Assembly (NCBI GenBank): GCA_947846985.1
Contig: CANTUZ010000001.1
Location: 558,001 to 622,000, forward strand
Reading direction: 5' to 3'
Length of the DNA stretch: 64,000 nucleotides
DNA from: Fratercula arctica
Taxonomy: Eukaryota; Chordata; Aves; Charadriiformes; Alcidae
Translations under genes and position numbers: made by a program
The notes under the pieces: model-generated
The model's database searches: none
The model's input: the letters and a program-made list of their open reading frames with translations, nothing else
Told to the model about the DNA's origin: nothing
Part shown: positions 58,601 through 64,000 of the stretch, piece after piece
Numbering within the stretch: the stretch's first letter is position 1
Layout: each line of letters opens with the position of its first letter

Positions 58601-59635
58601 TGCGGGAACTTGGGGTGGGAATCACCAAGAACAAGCTGTTCAGGCCCAAGGAGAAGGAGAGGCTATCCCCTCCACCCCAGCACGTGCTTGCTGCAGATGA
58701 TCAATACTAATTATACGTTGGATCCCTCTCTCAGAGGTACAGATTCAGTATAGTGAAGAAAACCAGGGAGCTCACACCATTTCAAGAGGCATGAGTATCC
58801 ACTACAGGGCCAAGAAATTCCCACCCCACTGCACCTAAAACTCTGCATAAACCCAGTTCTCAGGCCCCCCACTGCAGAGATGGGGAACCCATCTGAGAGC
58901 CACCCCAGCCCCCCACCAAAGGCTGAGGACCCCTCCTCTAGCCGAACACTCTCCTTTGATCAAAGGTGTGGGGACTGGGGACTGTGGGGACCAAGGCTAA
59001 ATCTCATTGCCATGGCGGAGTTCTCCCAAAGCAAACTAAGGGGGTCTCATCCCTCACTCATGGTGTCATGGGGGGAGCTCCCTCACTCCGGAGTCCCCCC
59101 TAGTGCAGGCAGGGTGCCACCCCCTCACAGTCAGAGCCACGCAGAGGAGATACCATCCTTCCACACTCGGTGCCATTAGGGATCCCCCTAAAACACAAGG
59201 GGGAGGTCCCCATCTGCTCACTTTAGGTGCCATGAGAAAGACCCCCTGCAAAGCAGAGGAGGCCTCATCCCCTCACACCAAGTGCCATGAGGGAGACCCC
59301 CCCAAACAGAGAGGGTCCTGTCGCCTCACACCAAGTGCCACAAGAAAGACCGCCCAAAACAGAGGGGGTCTCATCTCCTCACACCAGGTGCCATGAGAGA
59401 GACCCCCCAAACAGAGGGAGTGACCCCATACCCACCCACTCGGTGCCATGAGAGGGACCCTGCAAGAGAGAGGGGATGAGCCCACCCCCCCCACACTCGG
59501 TGCCATGAGAGGGGACTCCCGCAGAGGAGACGGGAGACCCCGTCCCCTCCCCTCGGTGCTGAGGGAAGCCCCCGGGCCCGGCCGGTGCCCCCCGCGGCGG
59601 CGGGTCCCCCCCTCACCCCGCTTGACGACGTGCAT
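40461..59635 (-). CDS. RRM1: Ribonucleoside-diphosphate reductase large subunit (19 coding exons, intact)
   Basis: Catalytic alpha subunit of class Ia ribonucleotide reductase; with RRM2 or RRM2B it reduces NDPs to dNDPs in the cytosol for DNA synthesis and repair. Nineteen exons with GT/AG borders and compatible phases join into 792 codons plus TAA, the human length. Seen: N-terminal ATP cone (about 1-92) with allosteric Asp57; redox pair Cys218 and Cys444; Asn427, Cys429 (thiyl radical) and Glu431; Tyr737-Tyr738 for radical transfer; C-terminal shuttle Cys787 and Cys790 in the last six residues. The ATG at 59635-59633 has G at -3 after GCC repeats and gives the family N-terminus MHVVKR. No frameshift or internal stop. 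Bird-versus-human changes are few, for example V4 for I4 and C222 for S222. Residue roles come from the RRM1 literature; exon borders are read from the sequence. Confidence 0.98.
40976..41164 (-). CDS. RRM1: RRM1 exon 18, residues 668-730
   Basis: Encodes the [20 protein letters not shown] segment and the [14 protein letters not shown] strand leading to the radical-transfer tyrosines. TTTTAG acceptor, GTATC donor; borders fall between codons. Confidence 0.97.
42007..42102 (-). CDS. RRM1: RRM1 exon 17, residues 636-667
   Basis: Encodes [20 protein letters not shown], then [12 protein letters not shown]. Residue 636 is Val where human has Ile. ACAG acceptor, GTACGC donor; borders fall between codons. 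Confidence 0.97.
42161..42325 (-). repeat. RRM1 intron 16 copy of a duplicated 165-172 bp segment
   Basis: Shares with 45335-45506 the start CTGCTGCAACAACCCACCTT and the end CACTAAGCACTTTCT, with scattered substitutions and an 8-bp length difference. Both copies have the same orientation. No CR1 features or coding potential were recognised. Confidence 0.88.
43501..43636 (-). CDS. RRM1: RRM1 exon 16, residues 590-635
   Basis: Contains the phosphate-binding [20 protein letters not shown] motif of the substrate site. CTAG acceptor, GTAGGC donor; ends on a codon border at Gln635. Confidence 0.97.
44481..44557 (-). CDS. RRM1: RRM1 exon 15, residues 565-590
   Basis: Encodes [20 protein letters not shown] and KEKIA; the last codon, Lys590, is split AA|A. 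TTCAG acceptor, GTGAGT donor. Confidence 0.96.
44977..45198 (-). CDS. RRM1: RRM1 exon 14, residues 491-564
   Basis: Encodes the [19 protein letters not shown] motif and the EGSPVSKG loop. The exon start reads AERSNR where human has ACLSNK, a local divergence. TAG acceptor, GTAAGT donor. Confidence 0.97.
45248..45295 (-). mobile_element. CR1 tail fragment in RRM1 intron 13
   Basis: AGAATCATAGAATCGACATG then GGAAAAGACCTC; only about 50 bp remain. Confidence 0.7.
45335..45506 (-). repeat. RRM1 intron 13 copy of a duplicated 165-172 bp segment
   Basis: Second copy of the segment at 42161-42325, about 3.2 kb away and separated by exons 14-16. It carries an extra GTTTGGTA-like insertion. It is either an intragenic duplication or two members of a dispersed repeat. 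Confidence 0.88.
45794..46475 (-). mobile_element. CR1 LINE in RRM1 intron 13, about 680 bp
   Basis: TTAGAATCATAGAGTTGTTG start, then the shared CATGTCCCTCAGCACCAC body. Same orientation as RRM1. Confidence 0.95.
46803..46952 (-). CDS. RRM1: RRM1 exon 13, residues 441-490, with redox Cys444
   Basis: Begins VAVC with Cys444, partner of Cys218 in the active-site disulfide. Continues through the [12 protein letters not shown] and [11 protein letters not shown] stretches. CACAG acceptor, GTGAGT donor; both borders fall between codons. Confidence 0.98.
47717..48297 (+). mobile_element. CR1 LINE in RRM1 intron 12, antisense
   Basis: From TGTGGCCAGCAGGTTGAGGG to GTCTATGATTCTAAGA. It is the only intronic copy opposite to RRM1. 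Confidence 0.95.
48575..48776 (-). CDS. RRM1: RRM1 exon 12, residues 373-440, catalytic centre
   Basis: Carries Asn427, the thiyl-radical Cys429 and Glu431 in the [12 protein letters not shown] motif. GCAG acceptor, GTAAGT donor; ends on a codon border just before Val441. Intron 12 downstream holds an antisense CR1 (47717-48297). Confidence 0.98.
49226..49305 (-). CDS. RRM1: RRM1 exon 11, residues 347-373
   Basis: Encodes [20 protein letters not shown] and FEKLYES; residue 372 is Glu where human has Ala. TACAG acceptor, GTAAG donor. Ends in the Ser373 codon (AG|T). Confidence 0.97.
49897..50058 (-). CDS. RRM1: RRM1 exon 10, residues 293-346
   Basis: Encodes [20 protein letters not shown] and continues to [10 protein letters not shown]; Arg293 and Gln288 border the loop that reads bound effector. 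ATCAG acceptor, GTAAG donor; borders fall between codons. Confidence 0.97.
50696..50779 (-). CDS. RRM1: RRM1 exon 9, residues 265-292
   Basis: Encodes [20 protein letters not shown] then YVDQGGNK, identical to human as far as read. This part follows the flexible loop 2 and helps carry the specificity signal to the active site. CAG acceptor, GTACTG donor; both borders fall between codons. Confidence 0.97.
51428..51569 (-). CDS. RRM1: RRM1 exon 8, residues 217-264, with redox Cys218
   Basis: Starts by completing Ser217, then TGT for Cys218. Contains the [20 protein letters not shown] stretch, whose Asp226 belongs to the substrate-specificity allosteric site. Residue 222 is Cys (TGC) where human has Ser. 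Ends at Ala-Gly before GTAAGT. Confidence 0.97.
52159..52321 (-). CDS. RRM1: RRM1 exon 7, residues 163-217
   Basis: Start of the ten-stranded barrel domain, including [19 protein letters not shown] just before the redox-active Cys218. TTCAG acceptor; donor GTACC. The Ser217 codon is split across the intron. Confidence 0.97.
52451..52660 (-). mobile_element. Diverged CR1 LINE in RRM1 intron 7 side of exon 7
   Basis: CACAGAATCGCAGAATAAAT, then AGGTTGGAAGGAACCTCGGG; an older subfamily, about 130 bp upstream of exon 7 on the coding strand (intron 6). Confidence 0.88.
53132..53705 (-). mobile_element. CR1 LINE in RRM1 intron 6, about 570 bp
   Basis: CTAGAATCATAGAATGGTTT start and the AACCTGCGCCAGGGGCTCAC word. 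Same orientation as RRM1. Confidence 0.95.
53840..53879 (-). CDS. RRM1: RRM1 exon 6, residues 150-162
   Basis: Forty-base exon encoding [13 protein letters not shown], ending after the first base of Val163. AAAG acceptor, GTAAG donor. A CR1 copy (53132-53705) lies about 135 bp downstream of its donor in intron 6. Confidence 0.96.
55203..55262 (-). CDS. RRM1: RRM1 exon 5, residues 130-149
   Basis: Sixty bases encoding [20 protein letters not shown], with a CAG acceptor and GTAAG donor. Both borders fall between codons, so skipping would keep the frame. Confidence 0.97.
55913..56013 (-). CDS. RRM1: RRM1 exon 4, residues 96-129
   Basis: Acceptor TAG, donor GTATGT. Encodes [19 protein letters not shown] and then [14 protein letters not shown]; human has VAKSTLD at the latter place, so this is one of the less conserved spots. 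Ends on a codon border. Confidence 0.97.
56490..56667 (-). CDS. RRM1: RRM1 exon 3, residues 37-95
   Basis: Rest of the ATP cone (overall activity site), including Asp57 in the VELDTLAAE stretch; Asp57 is the residue whose change abolishes dATP inhibition in mammalian RRM1. Acceptor CAG, donor GTGAGT. The exon ends after the first base of Asp96. Confidence 0.98.
58407..58495 (-). CDS. RRM1: RRM1 exon 2, residues 7-36
   Basis: Preceded by an AACAG acceptor and followed by GTGAGT. Encodes the first part of the ATP cone, containing [20 protein letters not shown] and ending Asp-Pro. It ends on a codon border. Confidence 0.97.
59617..59635 (-). CDS. RRM1: RRM1 exon 1 (coding part), residues 1-6
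   Basis: Nineteen coding bases, ending after the first base of the Asp7 codon, followed by a GTGAG donor. It lies in a CpG-rich block. The ATG context (GCC repeats, G at -3) is strong, and the next exon completes the codon as GAT. The 5' end of the transcript cannot be fixed from sequence. Confidence 0.95.
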
Positions 59636-59702
59636 GGCGGCGGTCGGCGTCCCTTAGCGCAGGTCTCCCAACGGCTCCTCAGCACCGAGCGCGGTCTCAG
59701 CG

Positions 59703-59720
59703 CTTCCCGCTCCCGCCAAC
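59703..59720 (-). promoter_or_regulatory. Paired E2F-like motifs upstream of RRM1 ATG
   Basis: On the minus strand this reads TTGGCGGGAGCGGGAAGC: a TTGGCGGG core overlapping a GCGGGAA core, both close to the E2F consensus. It lies about 70-85 bp upstream of the ATG. RRM1 is expressed at G1/S, which fits E2F control; actual binding is inferred. Confidence 0.55.
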
Positions 59721-59952
59721 GGCCCTGACCCTGCTGCGCCGCCGTAGCGCTCCACCCCTCCGGCCGAGGCGGCGGGCGACATCTTGTCTCCGGGCACCGC
59801 CTCATACTTTGCCCCCTTCCCCCAGCGCCACGACTTCAGCGCCGCTTTCCACCGTTAGCGGAGACTCGTCCCTTCCTCCATCCCAACGTCTCCCCCGTCT
59901 CCTCCCGGGAAACACCACCCCACCGGGGAGGGCCGCGCCGCTTGCCCGCTTC

Positions 59953-59964
59953 CAAGATGGCGGC
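59953..59964 (+). promoter_or_regulatory. YY1-type motif (CAAGATGGCGGC)
   Basis: Exact match to the extended YY1 motif common in CpG-island promoters, about 320 bp upstream of the RRM1 ATG and reading on the plus strand, away from RRM1. A weaker related motif (AAGATGTCGCC on the minus strand) lies near 59775. It may mark a divergent start site. Confidence 0.4.
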
Positions 59965-60080
59965 CGGTTGCCCGCTTCCCCCTGCAGGGAGGCGGCGGGA
60001 CGGGAAAGGGCGGTTCAGGCCGGCGCGAGGGCGCGACGTACGGAGCCCGCGAAGGGACAAAACGCCCTCGTCCCGCCATA

Positions 60081-60458
60081 AGCAGTACAACCGTTAACAA
60101 TAGCCATTTTAATTGTACTACAGCAAGGCCCAAACGTAATATTTAATGCGATCCGACAAATGAGAGGCGGTCACACAGCTGCCTTTCTGCCCTGGCCCCA
60201 CACGGAATGCCACTGCCCTGGGGCATGGCAGCCTGTGCAGCAGCATGGCACCCAGCCCAGGCCCGCCTGTGAGGGGACTGGGCCAGGGGATGGGAGTGGA
60301 GCTGGCACCCCGTGAAGAGAAAGGGCCCCAGGGAACACACAGCCCCTGGAGGGCACTGAAGGCTGGGGGACGCCGAGCTGCCATCCTCGGTGGTGTGCCC
60401 CAGCTGAGGGTGACATGAAGGGTACACATCCCACCTCTGGGATCTCTAAAAAGCCCAT
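60081..60458. other. Flank of the RRM1 promoter
   Basis: Composition drops from CpG-rich to ordinary here. No divergent first exon could be identified. Confidence 0.5.
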
Positions 60459-60972
60459 GGAATCACAGGGAGTTTGGGTTGGAAGGGACCTTAAAGATCA
60501 CCCGGTGCCACCCCCTGCCCTGGGCGGGGACACCTCCCACCAGACCAGCTTGCTCCAAGCCCCGTCCAACCTGGCCTTGAACCCCTCCACGGATGGGGCA
60601 GCCACAGCTTCTCTGGGCAACCTGCGCCAGGGGCTCACCCCCCTCACAGCCAAGAATTTCTGCCTCAGATCTCAGCTCAGTCTCCCCTCTTGCAGTGGAA
60701 AACCCTTCCCCCTCCTCCCATGGCTCCCCTCCCTCATCCAGAGTCCCTCCCCAGCTTTCCTGGAGCCCCTTGAGGGACTGGAAGAGGCTGGAAGGTCTCT
60801 GCGGAGCCTTCTCTTCTCCGGGCTGAACCCCCCCAACTCTCTCAGCCTGTCCTCACAGCAGAGGGGCTCCAGCCCTCCCAGCATCTCCGCGCTTCCTCTG
60901 GCCCCCTCCAACAGCTCCGTGTCCTTTTTATGTTGGGGACTCCAGAGCTGGAGGCAGCACTGCAGGGGGGGG
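60459..60972 (-). mobile_element. CR1 LINE upstream of RRM1
   Basis: GGAATCACAGGGAGTTTGGG start, with the same subfamily body as 53132-53705 and 19324-19775. Confidence 0.95.
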
Positions 60973-61634
60973 TCTCATGACCACCCTTACAACATCAGGA
61001 CTGACAATGTCAATGAGGGGGCACCATACCACTGCGCTTCAGGAGGGTGAGCCCCCTCCCTGCCCCCGTGGGCAACCACCATCTCCTTCTGTAGCCCTTG
61101 CTCCTCTCAGTGGCAGGGGAAACATCTGGGAACCCATCCCGGGCTCGTGGGCAGCAGCACCCAGAGCTCTGCTGAGGTTTATGTGCATAACGCAACCCAA
61201 AACGTCAGCAGTTCCTCTGCTAACCTGCTCTGAATGTCTTGGAAAAAGGCAGCCGACCAGCAGCTTCTGAGTCTGAAATGGGGTGATAATATCTTGCGTT
61301 TATCACGTACAGCATCTTCCCTTTCTGCACAGGGCCTGTGAAGTGCCGCTTCCCCCCAAGAAGCACACCGCCCGCAGGGGACAACGCTGAGCAGATTCGC
61401 ACCGTGCCACCACGAGTGGGAAACGGGAAGCTGAGGCGAATACAGCACCGCAACGGAAACTTCAGGGTTTGCACCCTGAGAGCATAATCATCCAGCGTGC
61501 AAGTTACCCTTTGGCTGGGGCTAAACCTATGAGTCTCAGAAATAGATCCCAGGAGCTTTGGTGGCACAAAATGGCTGGAAGTTCAGTTACTTATTTCTTC
61601 TGGACCACTGTGTCACTTCCCCCATGAAGGTGTT
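60973..61634. other. No gene recognised
   Basis: Unique spacer between two minus-strand CR1 copies. Confidence 0.55.
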
Positions 61635-62075
61635 GAATCATAGAATCATAGAATCATGGAATTGCCTAAGTTGGAAGGGACCTTTCAGATCATCGAGTCC
61701 AACCATCAACCCAACACTGACAAAAACCATCACTAAACCATATCGCTAAGCACCACGTCTGCCCAGCTTTTAAATCCCTCCAGGGATGGCGACTCCACCA
61801 CTGCCCTGGGCAGCCTCTTCCAATGCTTGATAGCCCTTTCAGTGAAGACGTTTTTCCTAATATCCATCCTAAACCTCCCCTGGCGCAACTTGAGGCAGTT
61901 CCCTCTTGTTCTGTCGCCTGTTCCTTGGGAGAAGAGACCGACCCCCCCTGGCTACACCCTCCTGTCAGGGAGTTGTAGAGAGTGAGAAGGTCTCCCCTCA
62001 GCCTCCTTTTCTCCAGGCTGAACACCCCCAGCTCCCTCAGCCGCTCCTCACAAGATTTCTTCTCTAGACCCCTCC
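61635..62075 (-). mobile_element. CR1 LINE, about 440 bp
   Basis: Three octamers at the start (AATCATAGAATCATAGAATC) and the CAGCACCACGTCTGCCCAGC word. Confidence 0.95.
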
Positions 62076-62854
62076 ATTCAGACTCCAAGCAAAAACGGCC
62101 ATTACTGATTCCTCAGCACCAAGGTTTGCTTGGAAGGTGCCCTGTGCACTGGCACCAGTGCCTGATGTCACTCAGCTGGAGCGGGAGCACTGCACAGAGG
62201 CTGGCTGCCCAAATAGCTCCTGTCTCAAAGATGAGACCCAGGGAATTTTTGGGACTGATCAGGAAATGGGAATAAATTCAGGGTAGTTCCTCTATTTTAT
62301 TGGAAAAAGGCCTACAGAAGGAAAAAGTGTGGCATTCTGATCCGTTTGAAGCCTGAGCTGTGCTCATGGATCTTTGCTCTCGAGTTCTTCTTGTGTTTTA
62401 TTCACTCTTTTTTGAAAAAACAGTAATAGGTGGAGCAGTTGTTTCATTTTATGAGGATGTGACTGCATGTCGTGGGTTAAACTGCTGCAGAGGAAAACCA
62501 GCCTCCTCCCCTCCCCTGTGGCTATGGCTAGATCAGAATGACCAAGATAAACCCAATTTTTAGAGAGGTGAGTTTTGAAAGGAAACGTAGCAACGAAACA
62601 CAAACTTCCTGAGGCTGCACAATACTTTACCTCCGCCCGGCCCTGAGACAGCTGCGGCTGGAGTGGAGCATCTGTGCTAACAGGTTCCTGTTGTTGCTCC
62701 TTTGCTGACTTCCACAGTGAAAGTTCCTCTGTCTGAACAGGCAGCTTCATTCAAACTATCAGAGCATTGATAAGCTTTAATAAAGGCATTGAGCCTTTCC
62801 CAGCCAGGAAATGGGCGCTGAGCTGGAACAAAGCACTCAAAACTGAACCAAGGT
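62076..62854. other. No gene recognised
   Basis: Unique sequence between CR1 copies, with nothing codable recognised. Confidence 0.55.
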
Positions 62855-63123
62855 TCAGGACAAGAGGTAATGGGCACAAACTTGAGCATAGGAAGTTCCA
62901 TCTCAACATGAGGAAAAACTTCTTTCCTGTGAGGGTGGCAGAGCCCTGGCACAGGCTGCCCAGAGAGGTGGTGGAGTCTCCGTCTCTGGAGACATTCCAA
63001 ACCTGCCTGGACACGTTCCTGTGCAACCTGCTCTGGGTGACCCTGCTCCGGCAGGGGGGTTGGACTAGATTATCTCCAGAGGTCCCTTCCAACCCTGTGG
63101 TTCTATGATTCTATGATTCTAAG
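62855..63123 (+). mobile_element. CR1 LINE, 5'-truncated, long octamer tail
   Basis: GAGGAAAAACTTCTTTCCTG body and a clean tail of three octamers (GGTTCTATGATTCTATGATT). Confidence 0.96.
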
Positions 63124-64000
63124 GTTGCTTCAGTACCTAATAGTCTTCACACTGTGGAGCCACAAAACAAAGGATCTGATCCTGCCATGGATCAAGGGGA
63201 CAGACATACCAAGGAAACTGTGGCTCCTACCTCTTCCCCACGGGCTCCTGTCTTACCCTGTGTGAAGGCAGCTGGGAGTCTGCATGTGAGTCCACCGTCC
63301 TGGCGTGCTCTGCAGGGAACCCAGGATGCTGGACCAGCAGGGAGCTGCGGAGATTTGCATCTTATCTCACTCCAGAGCTGACATTCTGTGTGATGTCCTG
63401 ATGCCAACCACTCTTCTGGACCAAGGGAGGTCCAGCCTCACTTTTGGCAGGGAACAGAGTTCAGGTCTCTTCCAAAGCAGCCATTGATCATGCTGATGAT
63501 GTATCTGATGACATAGCTGGTAAAGCTGGGCAAGTCTTGAGTTCACGTCTCCCCTTTGAAGGAGGGGATTCACACCCGTGCTCCCCATTGTCCAAGAAGC
63601 ACTGTCCCTGGCAGGCTGCAAGTGTCCTCAGCATGGAGTCTCTCTCTGGTTCTCCTGATGAAGATCTGGTTTTCCCAGTCCTGCTGGCTTGTGCTTGTAG
63701 GTCACCTACCGGACTGGGCCCTGAGAAGACTCATCCTGAAGATTTTGACAGTGCTGTAGTGCCAGGCTGCCCCGCTGGCAGCACTCTTGATGCAAGCGGA
63801 GAGCTGTCGGGCTTGAGGAGCATTTCTGGCCAAAGCAGGGAAACCATGAGAGTGAGGAGAAGGCCTTGAGTCATGGACTGAGGTACCTTAATCTTGCCAG
63901 GGACAAAGACCTGGCTGCTCTGTGACTCTGGCTCTGAGGGCCCCTAGGCTACAGTCGAAGTTATGAGCATTTTAAGTATCTTGGGGGTTTCTTACAGGAT
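63124..64000. other. No gene recognised at the right edge
   Basis: An open plus-strand frame of about 140 codons runs to 63869 but resembles no protein I know. By synteny STIM1 should lie beyond the edge; its conserved C-terminal motifs were not seen here. Confidence 0.45.

Larger units (their letters stand above)
59500..60080. promoter_or_regulatory. CpG-rich RRM1 promoter region
   Basis: This block is visibly denser in CpG than its flanks and covers RRM1 exon 1 and the sequence upstream of the ATG. It has no TATA box at a convincing distance. A housekeeping CpG-island promoter is the simplest reading. The block extends about 450 bp upstream of the ATG, so divergent transcription on the plus strand is possible but not shown. 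Confidence 0.75.

Noticed and set aside
63124..64000. Possible last exon of STIM1 on the minus strand
   Set aside because: None of the conserved C-terminal STIM1 motifs, such as the lysine-rich end, could be read in any frame.

Overview
The window looks like bird nuclear DNA. It carries more than twenty CR1 LINE fragments, many ending in the (ATTCTATG)n-type octamer tail typical of avian CR1. It also holds one complete vertebrate gene with 19 exons, and class I olfactory receptor (OR) sequences. Archosaur or turtle origin is not formally excluded, since CR1 occurs there too.

Left part (about 1-34,000): a decayed class I OR neighbourhood. Three OR loci are recognisable, all on the plus strand. 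The first (10341-11773, OR52-like) is nearly full length, but TM1 is cut and a 385-bp inverted composite sits in the break; its DRY motif reads DWY. The second (30366-31271) is frameshifted, and its start codon lies in a TA/CA microsatellite. The third (about 32560-33450) is split by a CR1 insertion at TM6, with TM7 resuming on the far side. Between them lie CR1 copies, a (TGGGA)n array, and a roughly 1-kb GC-rich minisatellite (20278-21325) that lacks stop codons in several frames on both strands. No other gene was recognised there.

Middle part (34,000-39,400): no recognisable gene; two abutting CR1 copies of different subfamilies, a G-run and a C/T-run.

Right part (39,409-59,635, minus strand): RRM1, the large (alpha) subunit of class I ribonucleotide reductase. 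All 19 coding exons were placed by hand with GT/AG borders and matching phases. They sum to 792 codons plus stop, the length of human RRM1, with all catalytic, redox, radical-transfer and C-terminal shuttle residues in place. A CpG-rich promoter with paired E2F-like motifs lies upstream. The introns carry CR1 copies and a 165-172 bp sequence present in both intron 13 and intron 16.

Far right (60,080-64,000): three CR1 copies and otherwise unassigned sequence. RRM1 beside OR52-type receptors matches the known human 11p15.4 order (STIM1-RRM1-TRIM21-OR52 cluster). STIM1 would be expected beyond the right edge, but no STIM1 exon was recognised here.

The most unusual structure is the rearrangement inside the first OR. 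Two segments, from 9334-9573 and 10902-11048, were copied, joined at a 2-bp overlap and placed in inverted orientation in TM1, with a 27-bp palindrome at the right junction.
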